NCBI GenBank assembly: GCA_040902195.1 | Contig: JBBDXS010000017.1 | Location: forward strand, 1 to 64,000 | Direction of reading: 5' to 3' | Length of the DNA: 64,000 nucleotides | Source of the DNA: JBBDXS01 sp040902195 | GTDB lineage: Bacteria; Chloroflexota; Dehalococcoidia; DSTF01; RBG-16-68-14 | Shown: one piece after another, positions 33,877 to 41,734 of the stretch | How the letters are laid out: each line of letters starts with the position of its first letter | Position numbering within the stretch: position 1 is the first letter of the stretch | The notes under the pieces: model-generated | Told to the model about the DNA's origin: nothing | The model's input: the letters and a program-made list of their open reading frames with translations, nothing else | Database searches by the model: none | Program-made: the position numbers and the translations under genes

Positions 33877-34806
33877 ATGCCGCGCCTTACAGGATTCCTG
33901 CCCCTTGCCCTCCTTGCCAGCATGTGCTTGGCGCTCGCTGCGTGCGGCGGCGGGGGCGGCGAGAAGGGACCGGAGATCACTGTCATCGATCAGAACATCC
34001 TGCACGGTCTCCTCGACGAGGACCCCGGCGACGAGCCGTTCGACCGCATCGCGGAACGCATCGAGCTGTTCGCAGACGGCGTCCGGGTCGCCGAGCCGGA
34101 TATCATCCTCATGCAGGAGCTCAACACCTTCGGCGGGGACTATACGGACATCAAGGCCATCGTGCTCGAGGCGCTCGGGCCGGAGTACGAAGCGGTCTTC
34201 GGCAACCTTGCCGGCGAGCCGATAGACAAGCCTGGCATAGGGCAGATGACGTTCACCCGCCTGCCGATCGTGTCGAGCGGGAACCACGACATCGACAGCA
34301 AGGGACGAAACGTGCTGCGTGTCACCGTCCAATCTGCGGAGGGGCCGATCGATCTGTACAACGTGCACCTGAACGGCACGGCGTTCGACGACCCGCAGCC
34401 GTCGGTCGATGAGATTTCGCTCGTCATGGACTTCATCGACGACACGCGCAGCGGCGGGCCGGTCATCATTGCTGGAGACTTCAACGCCGCGCCGGACGAG
34501 CCCTCGATCCGGACGCTGCTCGAAGCGGGCTACGTCGACGTGCTCGCGGAGGCCGGCGACGCGACGTGCGAGAAGGCGGGGGATCCAGGCTGCACGAACT
34601 CCACAATACCGCTGGGCGATAACCCCGATGCACTCGCCGACCACCGCATCGATTACATTTTCGTGCTCGACGGCGCGGACGTTTCGCTTGAGCCCGAGGA
34701 GGCTGAGCTGTTCCTGAACCAGCCCGTCGATATCGGCGGCGGGCACACGCTCTGGACGTCCGACCACATCGGCGTGAAGGTTGTGCTGCGGCTGAGATCG
34801 AAGTGA
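33877..34806 (+). CDS. Endonuclease/exonuclease/phosphatase family lipoprotein
   Basis: 309 residues. Lipobox 'LALAACGGG' with Cys23. The EEP fold is shown by 'DQNILHG', the metal Glu in 'ILMQELNTF', 'YNVHLNGTA', 'IIAGDFNAAPDEP', 'HRIDYIFV' and the final 'TSDHIGVKV'. It is a surface-anchored Mg-dependent phosphodiesterase; the substrate could be nucleic acid, sphingolipid-like or inositol phosphate. Its TGA overlaps the GTG of the next membrane protein gene. Confidence 0.9.
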   Translation: MPRLTGFLPLALLASMCLALAACGGGGGEKGPEITVIDQNILHGLLDEDPGDEPFDRIAERIELFADGVRVAEPDIILMQELNTFGGDYTDIKAIVLEALGPEYEAVFGNLAGEPIDKPGIGQMTFTRLPIVSSGNHDIDSKGRNVLRVTVQSAEGPIDLYNVHLNGTAFDDPQPSVDEISLVMDFIDDTRSGGPVIIAGDFNAAPDEPSIRTLLEAGYVDVLAEAGDATCEKAGDPGCTNSTIPLGDNPDALADHRIDYIFVLDGADVSLEPEEAELFLNQPVDIGGGHTLWTSDHIGVKVVLRLRSK

Positions 34807-35456
34807 CGGCGAACAACCGCTGGCTTGCCGCCAGCGCCTTTGCCTTCGTTGCGCTCTTCATCGCTGCCATGCTCGTCTCAGGCGGGCAACTTGGGAGCGC
34901 AGGCGATCCAGACCGGCAGTTCGTCTCCTACTTCAACGACACGACCAACCGCGTGCGTGATATCGCGGGCGCCTACGTACTGGCGGCAGCGGGGCTGGCC
35001 TTCGTCGCATTTCTTGCGCACATGTACGCCGCGCTGCGCGAGCGTACCGGCGAACGCGAGCTGCCGCTGATCGCGTTAGGCGCAGGGCTCGTCTTTGTAG
35101 CGCTGCTGCTCGCCGCGGCGGCAGCGCTGAGCGCCGTCCCCACCAGCTATGCGTACGCTGCTATCTTCGACGAAGAGCGGCACGAGTTCGGGCCCGACGT
35201 GTCGCGGCTGGGCACGCAGCTCGGGTTCATGCTCCTGGTCTTCGCGATGTGGGCGGCCGCTGCGTGCATCGCCGCTGTCTCGCTCGCGGCGTGGCGGGCC
35301 GGACTCTTCCCGGGCTGGCTCGCCGGCTTTGGCTTCTTCGCGGCGTTCGCCCTCTTGTTTAGCTTCTTCTTCATGCCTGCCGCAGCGCTGCCGCTGTGGA
35401 TGCTGGCCGTGAGCATCGTGATGATGCGCAGCCGGACGCCGGCGACGGCGGCTTGA
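34803..35456 (+). CDS. Hypothetical membrane protein, about six helices
   Basis: 217 residues, GTG start coupled to the EEP lipoprotein. Hydrophobic segments lie at about 8-28, 55-74, 88-112, 137-160, 167-186 and 188-207. No charged motif or family is recognised; it loosely resembles DUF4386-type proteins in having an extracytoplasmic loop after helix 1. The last codons overlap a TTGACA that starts the cofG promoter. Confidence 0.72.
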   Translation: MTANNRWLAASAFAFVALFIAAMLVSGGQLGSAGDPDRQFVSYFNDTTNRVRDIAGAYVLAAAGLAFVAFLAHMYAALRERTGERELPLIALGAGLVFVALLLAAAAALSAVPTSYAYAAIFDEERHEFGPDVSRLGTQLGFMLLVFAMWAAAACIAAVSLAAWRAGLFPGWLAGFGFFAAFALLFSFFFMPAAALPLWMLAVSIVMMRSRTPATAA

Positions 35457-35482
35457 CAGCGCCTCTCCGCGCCGCCTACCAT
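35453..35482 (+). promoter_or_regulatory. Promoter ahead of the cofG leader
   Basis: TTGACA at 35453-35458 (inside the preceding stop region) and TACCAT at 35477-35482, spacing 18 bp. Transcription would begin near 35489, immediately before the structured leader. Confidence 0.6.
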
Positions 35483-35488
35483 ATCGTA

Positions 35489-35582
35489 GACACAGCAGGT
35501 CCGGCTTAGAGACCTGCCAGCGGATGAAGCTGGTGCCGGGCCCACGATTCCCGATCCGTTCGGGAAGTGGGCTCGGCTTTTT
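35489..35582 (+). ncRNA. Structured cofG leader: two hairpins, pseudoknot and attenuator (candidate riboswitch)
   Basis: Hairpin 1: GCAGGTC (35495-35501) pairs with GACCTGC (35511-35517). Hairpin 2: CCAGC (35517-35521) pairs with GCTGG (35529-35533) around GGATGAA. The loop of hairpin 1 starts CGGC (35502-35505) and can pair with GCCG (35535-35538), forming a pseudoknot. The same GCCG is the foot of a strong terminator stem ending in a T-run. The two pairings are mutually exclusive, which is the logic of a transcription-attenuating riboswitch controlling cofG-cofH. I do not recognise a known class. The ligand is unknown; F420, FO, a flavin precursor or SAM would be sensible (inference). Confidence 0.6.
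35535..35582 (+). terminator. Intrinsic terminator between the cofG promoter and cofG
   Basis: GCCGGGCCCAC (35535-35545) pairs with GTGGGCTCGGC (35567-35577), continued by TTCCCGA/TCGGGAA around TCCGT, and is followed by TTTTT (35578-35582). An 18-pair stem plus a T-run is strong. It lies 50 bp before the cofG start, in attenuator position. Confidence 0.85.
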
Positions 35583-35632
35583 GTTTGTGTAGGCGAGCCT
35601 GGAAAGGCCCGGCTACGACGAAAGAGAGCGCG

Positions 35633-36820
35633 ATGTTCTACCTCCACCAGCGACTGGACCCCGCGTTCGAGGAGCTGCTCCAGCGCGCGATCGAGGGTGG
35701 CTCGCTCACACGCGCGGACGGCGAGCGCCTGATCGCAGCCCGAGGATCCGAGCTGCCCGCGCTCATGCTCGCGGCGAGCACCGTGCGCGAGCAAGGCAAG
35801 GGCACCGCGATCACCTACTCTCGTAACGTCTTCATCCCGCTGACGAACCTCTGCCGCCAGAAGTGCGGGTACTGCACCTTCGCGCGCGGGCCGAAGGATC
35901 CCACGGCGCGCACGATGTCGCCCGACGAGGTACTCGCCATCGCGGAGGCCGGCCGGCGGCAGGGCTGCAAGGAGGCGTTGTTCTCGCTGGGGGAGAAGCC
36001 GGAGGAGGTCTACGACTTCGTCCGCGACGACCTGCGCCGGTTCGGACACGAGACGACGATCTCGTACCTGCGCGAGATGTGCGAGCTCGTCCTGAGCGAG
36101 ACCGGCCTGCTGCCGCACGCGAACCCGGGCATCATGACCCGCGACGAGGTCGCGATGCTGCGCGACAGCAACGTGAGCATGGGCCTAATGTTGGAGACGA
36201 CGGCGGAGCGGCTGCACGACAAGGGCGAAGCGCATTTCAACTGCCCCGGCAAGATTCCCGAGCTGCGCCTCGACACGATGCGCTACGCCGCCGGCCAGGG
36301 CGTCGCGTTCACGACAGGCATCCTGATCGGGATCGGCGAAACGTGGGCGGAGCGCGTCGATTCGCTCTTCGCCATCAAGGAAGTGCAGGAAGAGCACGGC
36401 AACATCCAGGAAGTGATCGTCCAGAACTTCCGCGTGAAGGACGACATCCCGATGCGCCATCGCGATGAGCCGAGCGTGCTCGAGATGCAGCGCACGCTAG
36501 CGACGGCGCGGCTGATCCTGGGGCCGGGCATGAACATCCAGGCGCCGCCTAACCTGACGCCCGACTCGTACGGCGTGTACCTGCTCGCAGGCATCAACGA
36601 CTGGGGCGGCGTCTCGCCGATCACGAAGGACTACATCAGCCCCGAAGCGCCCTGGCCCAAGATCGAGGAGCTGCGCGGCGTCACGGAGGAGGCGGGCTTC
36701 GAGCTGGTGGAGCGGCTGGCGCTTTACCCGGAGTTCGCGACGAACCAGCGCTTCGTGCGCGAGAGCTGCCGTCCCGCGATCGAGTCCTGGTCGGACGAGA
36801 CGGGCTACGTCCGGGGCTAG
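35633..36820 (+). CDS. cofG: 7,8-didemethyl-8-hydroxy-5-deazariboflavin synthase subunit CofG
   Basis: 395 residues from ATG 35633 (AAAGAGAG upstream). The radical SAM cluster is Cys74/78/81 (Cx3Cx2C, 'CRQKCGYC'). The family wording 'CTFARGPKD', 'FSLGEKPEEVY', 'ISYLREMCELVL' and 'QNFRVKDDIPM' is characteristic of CofG. With CofH it forms FO, the chromophore of F420, from tyrosine and 5-amino-6-ribitylaminouracil. Seven bp separate it from cofH. Confidence 0.95.
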   Translation: MFYLHQRLDPAFEELLQRAIEGGSLTRADGERLIAARGSELPALMLAASTVREQGKGTAITYSRNVFIPLTNLCRQKCGYCTFARGPKDPTARTMSPDEVLAIAEAGRRQGCKEALFSLGEKPEEVYDFVRDDLRRFGHETTISYLREMCELVLSETGLLPHANPGIMTRDEVAMLRDSNVSMGLMLETTAERLHDKGEAHFNCPGKIPELRLDTMRYAAGQGVAFTTGILIGIGETWAERVDSLFAIKEVQEEHGNIQEVIVQNFRVKDDIPMRHRDEPSVLEMQRTLATARLILGPGMNIQAPPNLTPDSYGVYLLAGINDWGGVSPITKDYISPEAPWPKIEELRGVTEEAGFELVERLALYPEFATNQRFVRESCRPAIESWSDETGYVRG

Positions 36821-36827
36821 GACAGAG

Positions 36828-38201
36828 ATGCGGGAAGCGAGAAACGAGATGGAATCAGAAATCAGCAGCCAGGAATCGGGCCACACCGCCGACCACCCGG
36901 TGGGAACGGTTTCGGTCTCCGCGCTGGAAGGGTTGTTGGGCGGGCTGACGCCCGCCGTCGCGGCGGCGATCGACCGCGCGCTGGCGGGCGAGGACATGTC
37001 GATCGACGACACGGTCTCGCTGCTCGAGTGCACGGGCGCCGATATGCAGGCGCTGCTCCTCGCAGCCGACTACTTGCGTCGCGAGCAGGCTGGCGATCTC
37101 GTGACGTACGTCGTCAACCGCAACATCAACTTCACCAACGTCTGCATCAAGCACTGCGGCTTTTGCGCCTTTAGCCGCGATCACCAGACGGAGGAGGGCT
37201 ACCTGCTCCCCGTCGAGGAGATCGTGCGGCGCGCGAAGGAGGCGTGGGACCTGGGCGCGACGGAGGTCTGCATCCAGGCCGGGCTGCCGCCGAAGATGGA
37301 CGGCGACCTCTATCTGCGCCTGTGCGAGGCGATCAAGGCGGAGCTACCCGACATCCACATCCACGGCTTTTCGCCGGAAGAGGTGCTCTACGGCTCGATC
37401 CGGTCGCGCTGCTCGATACCGGAGTTCTTGCGCCGCCTGCGCGATTCGGGCGTGGGTAGCCTGCCGGGCACGTCGGCCGAGATCCTGGTGCAGGAAGTGC
37501 GCGACAAGATCGCGCCGGGACGCATCACGGTCGACCAGTGGATCGAGGTGATCACCTCCGCGCACGAGCTCGGCATCCCGACGACGTCCACGATCATGTA
37601 CGGCCACGTCGAGACGGTCGAGCACCAGGCGCGCCACCTCCTGCTCCTACGCGACGTCCAGCGCCGCACGGGCGGGATTACAGAGTTCGTGCCGCTGAGC
37701 TTCGTGCACAGCGAGGCGCCGATGTATCTCAAGGGCCTCGTCGAAGGGATCCGGCCGAGCGTGAGCGGGCCGGAGCTGATGAAGATGTACGCCGTGGCGC
37801 GGCTCGTCTTCGGGCGCGACATCCAGAACATTCAGGTCTCGTGGGTGAAGGAGGGGCCGCGGCTGGCGCAGCTCCTGCTCACCGCCGGCGCGAACGACAT
37901 GGGCGGCACGCTGATCAATGAAAGCATCTCGACCGCGGCGGGGGCGTCGCACGGGCAGCTCGTACGGCCGGCGCAGTTCCGGCAGCTCGCGCGCGACATG
38001 GGGCGCGTGCCGGCGGAGCGCACGACGACCTACGGCGTGACGCGCGTCTTCCGCGACCCCGCGCAGGACCCCGTCGATCCGCTCGACGTTGTCGAGTACG
38101 ACGACAAGCGCTTCGGGACGTACAAAGTGCTCGTGCAGCTCGAGGACTGGCGCTTCAAAGACAGCTTCGAGAGCGTGGGCGAGAAGTCGAAGAAGGGCTA
38201 G
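36828..38201 (+). CDS. cofH: 5-amino-6-(D-ribitylamino)uracil--L-tyrosine 4-hydroxyphenyl transferase CofH
   Basis: 457 residues (ATG 36828; ATG 36849 is an alternative). The radical SAM motif is Cys106/110/113 ('CIKHCGFC'). 'GATEVCIQAGLPP', 'IHIHGFSPEEVLYG', 'LPGTSAEIL' and 'GANDMGGTLINESIS' are typical of CofH. It produces the tyrosine-ribitylaminouracil intermediate that CofG converts to FO. The last 84 codons are duplicated as a decayed fragment at 39826-40079. Confidence 0.95.
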   Translation: MREARNEMESEISSQESGHTADHPVGTVSVSALEGLLGGLTPAVAAAIDRALAGEDMSIDDTVSLLECTGADMQALLLAADYLRREQAGDLVTYVVNRNINFTNVCIKHCGFCAFSRDHQTEEGYLLPVEEIVRRAKEAWDLGATEVCIQAGLPPKMDGDLYLRLCEAIKAELPDIHIHGFSPEEVLYGSIRSRCSIPEFLRRLRDSGVGSLPGTSAEILVQEVRDKIAPGRITVDQWIEVITSAHELGIPTTSTIMYGHVETVEHQARHLLLLRDVQRRTGGITEFVPLSFVHSEAPMYLKGLVEGIRPSVSGPELMKMYAVARLVFGRDIQNIQVSWVKEGPRLAQLLLTAGANDMGGTLINESISTAAGASHGQLVRPAQFRQLARDMGRVPAERTTTYGVTRVFRDPAQDPVDPLDVVEYDDKRFGTYKVLVQLEDWRFKDSFESVGEKSKKG

Positions 38202-38207
38202 AGACCT

Positions 38208-38471
38208 GTGGCTTCACGAGAGTTCACGGTCGAAGAAGCGACGCGCATAGGCGAGGCGATCGGCATCGATTGGAAGTCGAGCGCGTTCGACGTCGAGCAG
38301 TTCCGGATGGGCCTCAAGGTCGAGTTGGAACATGGCACGCAGGATCCCGCCACCGACGTAACGCACGACGATCTCCTGGTCACGGGCAAGATCGCCCACG
38401 CGCACTTAAACGAGATTCCGGATTACTACACGCGCCTCGACAAGATGGAGCGCGAGGCAGAAGGGCGCTAG
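38208..38471 (+). CDS. DUF5661 family small protein
   Basis: 87 residues, GTG start 6 bp after cofH. The 'MGLKVELEHGTQDPATDVTHDDLLVTGKIAHAHLNEIPDYYTRLDKME' block is the family signature. It is a helical, acidic cytoplasmic protein of unknown function. It is close enough to cofH to share its transcript, but the family is not restricted to F420 users, so a functional link is unproven. The 3' end is convergent with the SARP-type regulator. Confidence 0.85.
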   Translation: MASREFTVEEATRIGEAIGIDWKSSAFDVEQFRMGLKVELEHGTQDPATDVTHDDLLVTGKIAHAHLNEIPDYYTRLDKMEREAEGR

Positions 38472-39238
38472 GCCAGCAACTCCAGGTAGACCGCCTCGGT
38501 TTCTGGGGACGGGTCCGTACCGAGTTCCGACACGAGCAGCTCGCGGACGCGGTGATACGCCTGTACCGCGCCCGCAGGGTTGCCTGACAGCGCATGCGCT
38601 CGCATCAAGAGCTGGAGGCTGGTCTCGCGGAACGGATCGAGGGCGAGCGCCTCTTGCGCCGCCTCGATCGCGAGCGCGCCGTCGCCGGCATGGAGCCAGA
38701 CCCTCGTGAGACACTCCAGCGCCCGCACGTGCATGCGCGCGAGCCGGTCGCGCTGGTGCGCGATCCAGCCGTCTTCATCCCCCGAGAGGAACGGCCGGCG
38801 CGTGATGTTATCCGCTACGACGGCGGGGCCGAACGCGTCGCGCGGCCTGCCGTGCCGCAGCGCCGATTCCGCGACGTCGATCGCCTGCGTCGCCGCCTCG
38901 ATGTCCACCCATGTGTCGTGCGGGAGGAAGAGCCGGTACTGCCCGAAGCCGCGCGAGATCGACACGTCGTGCGGGCGCAGAGCGGGCGTGTCCAGCAACG
39001 AGCGCAACCTACTCACGACCGCACTGAGTGCCGTCGACCAGGCAGGCGGCGGCTCGACGGGCCAGAGCACCGCCGCCAGCTCCTCGCGCGTTACCGGTCG
39101 CGCGCGCTCACAAACAAGGAACGCGAATACTGCGCGCTCCTGGCGGCCGCGAAAGTCGCGCTCGCCCAAGACAAGGTGGCCCCCGACTTCCACGCCCGCA
39201 CGACCCGTGAGATAGATACGAATGCTCATCGTCGTCAT
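38468..39238 (-). CDS. SARP/BTAD family transcriptional regulator
   Basis: 256 residues from ATG 39238 (ATG 39229 is an alternative). An OmpR-like winged-helix DNA-binding domain (about 5-100: 'GERDFRGRQERAVFAFLVCERARPVTREELAAVLWP', 'LSAVVSRLRSLLD') is followed by a bacterial transcriptional activator (BTAD) helical domain ending 'MRAHALSGNPAGAVQAYHRVRELLVSELGTDPSPETEAVYLELL'. No ATPase extension, so this is a small SARP. Targets unknown; it is divergent from the DUF1059 gene. Confidence 0.9.
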   Translation of the reverse strand: MTTMSIRIYLTGRAGVEVGGHLVLGERDFRGRQERAVFAFLVCERARPVTREELAAVLWPVEPPPAWSTALSAVVSRLRSLLDTPALRPHDVSISRGFGQYRLFLPHDTWVDIEAATQAIDVAESALRHGRPRDAFGPAVVADNITRRPFLSGDEDGWIAHQRDRLARMHVRALECLTRVWLHAGDGALAIEAAQEALALDPFRETSLQLLMRAHALSGNPAGAVQAYHRVRELLVSELGTDPSPETEAVYLELLA

Positions 39239-39307
39239 GCTACAAGAAAGCGACAAGGATCCGGCAAGGACCTGCTGGTAGCATGCGGGTTGAAAGGAGG
39301 CGATATC

Positions 39308-39460
39308 ATGGCCCGGAAAATCGTGAAGTGCCCCTGCGGCTGGAGCTACGGCTCTGAAAGCGACGACGACCTCGTGCGTGAGGTGCAAAAGCACGGCAAG
39401 GAAGTCCACAACCAGGAGGCCTCGCGCGAGGACGTCCTCGCGATGGCGCAGCCCGAGTAG
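39308..39460 (+). CDS. DUF1059 domain small protein
   Basis: 50 residues with an excellent RBS (AAAGGAGG, 8 bp before the ATG). 'MARKIVKCPCGWSYGSESDDDLVREVQKHGKEVH' is the complete DUF1059 motif, with a CPC pair and a conserved His that may bind metal. Function unknown. It is followed by a T-poor inverted repeat around 39500-39520. Confidence 0.88.
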   Translation: MARKIVKCPCGWSYGSESDDDLVREVQKHGKEVHNQEASREDVLAMAQPE

Positions 39461-39572
39461 GCAGTAGGGGCGGGTCTCCCTCACCCTACCCTTCGGGCAT
39501 CCCTCTTCCTCAAGAGGGAGAGGGAACTCCACTGTTCTGTCACGGACAGAGCCCGGCGACTCGCGATGAGCC

Positions 39573-39831
39573 CTACTGGTGCCGTGTGGAGATGCCGCCG
39601 TCGACGGGGATGACGGCGCCGGTCAGGAACGCCCCCGCGCGCGACGCCAGGTAGATCGCCGCGCCCGCCATGTCGTCCGGGCGGCCGATGCGCCCCAGCG
39701 GACACGAGGCGCGGATCTGGTCGCCGAAGCGCTCGAGCGTGGCGGCCATCATCTTGCTCTCGAACGGCCCCGGCGCGATCGCGTTGACGGCGCCAGCAGG
39801 TGCGCCAGCGCGCGCGTGAGGTGGTGCACGG
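39573..39831 (-). pseudogene. 3' fragment of an SDR gene (partial duplicate of 40751-41524)
   Basis: On the minus strand this encodes the last 70 or so residues of the intact SDR gene downstream ('NAIAPGPFESKMM...LGRIGRPDDMAGAAIYLASRAGAFLTG...STRHQ') with few differences. Further inward it has lost about 15 bp and the frame, and then ends at a junction in GCACGG (39826-39831). Beyond the junction the sequence is cofH-derived. It has no start and no active-site region, so it is a remnant. Confidence 0.9.
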
Positions 39832-40079
39832 ACAGCTCGTGAGGCCGGCCGCAGTTCCGGCAACTCGCGCGCGACGTGGGGCGCGTGCCGGCCGAGCGCA
39901 CGACGACCTACGGCGTGACGCGCGTCTTCCGCGACCCCGCGCAGGACCCCACCGACCCGCTCGACGTTGTCGAGTACGACGACAAGCGCTTCGGGACGTA
40001 CAAGGTGCTCGTCCAGCTCGAGGACTGGCGCTTCAAAGACAGCTTCGAGAGCGTGGGCGGGAAGTCGGGGAAGAGTTGA
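39826..40079 (+). pseudogene. 3' fragment of cofH (partial duplicate of 37949-38201)
   Basis: About 254 bp closely matching the end of cofH, from the shared GCACGG junction to a stop. A one-base insertion near 39850 breaks the frame in the first part. From 39876 the encoded tail 'GRVPAERTTTYGVTRVFRDPAQDP' is preserved. It has no radical SAM site and cannot be functional. Similarity ends at the stop codon. Confidence 0.9.
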
Positions 40080-40121
40080 CAACATGCGCCCGATCCGACT
40101 AGATGCCTGCGGAGGCGGCGC

Positions 40122-40745
40122 GTGCGATCAACTTACTTACTTCCTCTTTGGCTAGTCGCAACTGCGGCGCTTCTCATGGCATGCAGCGGCGACGGGTCTC
40201 AAGACGCCTCTATCCGGCCCGAGGACACGCCCGTGCTCACTACCGAGGCCGTGGCAACAGAGGACGAGGTCTGTGCGGACCACCCTGATGACGCCTGCGA
40301 CGTCCTGAAGTACTTCATCGCGTTATACGATGTGCGGGCCCAGGCTGAAGCCGCAATCAATGCGGAGCTTGAATACATAGCGCCCACGCTCACTCCAGAT
40401 GCTTCCGGCGATGACTATCGTGCTGTGGCGCAGGAAGGCATCTTCCGTACGCGGGTCTACATCGAATCGATGATCCAGGGTCTTGAACAGCTGACGCCAC
40501 CCCCACCCTTGGTAGAAGCCCACTCCCAATACCTTGATGCGTACTCGCAGTCGCTTCGCCTCGGTGAAGAAGCTTCGGCAATCATGGACATGGAGGACGT
40601 TGATACGTTCGAAGAAGTCCGCTCGGCTTTCGACACTTTGCTGCTGGCGACCGACGTCCTAAACAAGGTGGCCTGCGAGGCGCTGGTGGACGTGGCGGAC
40701 AGGTACAACGTCCGTTCCGGCTTGGACTGCAATCAGCCTGAGTAG
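40122..40745 (+). CDS. Lipoprotein of unknown function
   Basis: 207 residues, GTG start. Lipobox 'AALLMAC' (Cys21), an acidic/Thr-rich linker, two Cys ('DEVCADHPDDACDVL'), then a mostly helical domain to a C-terminal Cys ('GLDCNQPE'). The helical pattern and polar content suggest a small extracytoplasmic bundle. No family recognised. It lies between the duplication scar and the intact SDR gene and is less GC-rich than its neighbours, so it may have been brought in during the rearrangement (inference). Confidence 0.72.
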   Translation: MRSTYLLPLWLVATAALLMACSGDGSQDASIRPEDTPVLTTEAVATEDEVCADHPDDACDVLKYFIALYDVRAQAEAAINAELEYIAPTLTPDASGDDYRAVAQEGIFRTRVYIESMIQGLEQLTPPPPLVEAHSQYLDAYSQSLRLGEEASAIMDMEDVDTFEEVRSAFDTLLLATDVLNKVACEALVDVADRYNVRSGLDCNQPE

Positions 40746-40750
40746 CGCCC

Positions 40751-41524
40751 CTACTGGTGCCGCGTGCTTATCCCGCCGTCGACGGGGATGACGGCGCCGG
40801 TGAGGTAGGCGCCCGCGCGCGACGACAGGTAGATCGCCGCGCCCGCCATGTCGTCCGGGCGGCCGATGCGGCCGAGCGGGCACGAGGCGCGGATCTGGTC
40901 CCCGAAGCGCTCGAGCGTGGCGGCCATCATCTTGCTCTCGAACGGCCCCGGCGCGATCGCGTTGACGGTGATGCGCTGAGCCGCCAGCCGGTGCGCCAGC
41001 GTACGCGTGAGATGGTGCACGGCGGCCTTGCTCGTGGAATAGGCGTACGTTTCGAGCTGCGGCGCCTGCAGCCCGTCGATCGAGCCGATGTTGATCACGC
41101 GGGCGGGGTCGTCGTCGCTCGCCGCCTTCTCGAGCAGCGGCACGAGCATGCGCGTGAGGTGGAAGACGGCGCGCACGTTGAGGTCCATCACCTTACCCCA
41201 GCCCGCGTCCGGATACTCAGCCAGCGGCGCGCCCCAGTTCGCGCCGGCGTTGTTCACGAGCACGTGCAGCCGCTCCTCGCGCGAGGCGATCTCGTCCGCG
41301 AGCGCGCGACAGCCGGCCTCGCTGCCGAGATCGGCCGGGATAGAGATACACGTCCCGGACTGCGAGAGCTCGCGCGCGACCTGGTTGCAGACGTCCGCGC
41401 TGCGAGACGAGATATACGTCTTCGCGCCGCCCTCGACGAAGCCGCGCGCGATCATGAGTCCGATCCCGCGCGAGCCGCCCGTGACCAACGCGGTCTTGCC
41501 TTTCACCGAGAACAGATCTGCCAT
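40751..41524 (-). CDS. Short-chain dehydrogenase/reductase (SDR), glucose 3-dehydrogenase/FabG-like
   Basis: 257 residues from ATG 41524 (GGGAGGG upstream); the longer frame reads through a repeat and is rejected. Cofactor motif 'TGGSRGIG', 'NNAGANWG', catalytic Ser in 'NIGSIDG', and 'YAYSTSKAAVHHLTR' with the Tyr-x3-Lys pair; 'PGPFESKM' and 'VDGGIS' complete the classical SDR pattern. NAD(P)H-dependent; the substrate is not inferable. Its 3' part exists as a second decayed copy at 39573-39831. Confidence 0.92.
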   Translation of the reverse strand: MADLFSVKGKTALVTGGSRGIGLMIARGFVEGGAKTYISSRSADVCNQVARELSQSGTCISIPADLGSEAGCRALADEIASREERLHVLVNNAGANWGAPLAEYPDAGWGKVMDLNVRAVFHLTRMLVPLLEKAASDDDPARVINIGSIDGLQAPQLETYAYSTSKAAVHHLTRTLAHRLAAQRITVNAIAPGPFESKMMAATLERFGDQIRASCPLGRIGRPDDMAGAAIYLSSRAGAYLTGAVIPVDGGISTRHQ

Positions 41525-41541
41525 GGTCCCTCCCCCTCCCC

Positions 41542-41585
41542 GTCGGGGTCTGTCTCCTACGGCGACTCTTCGAGAAGACCCCGAC
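41542..41585. repeat. REP-like element, copy C (GTCGGGGTCT ... AGACCCCGAC)
   Basis: A perfect 10-bp inverted repeat GTCGGGGTCT/AGACCCCGAC encloses a 24-bp centre containing CGGCGACTCTTCGAGA. It is related to copies at 45572-45593 and 45673-45712. All three lie in intergenic DNA just upstream of or between genes. Confidence 0.85.
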
Positions 41586-41734
41586 CTACAAAGCCCTCTC
41601 CGAGGTCTGAGACCCCGGCCTGCCGAGCAATCTCGCTGCTCGCGAATCCCGAGCATAGCCTATCGGGTGTACATCTCCCTAGCTAGCCGGTCGATAACAC
41701 CTATAGGGTCATCCCGGCCCTGGAGGAGAGACCC

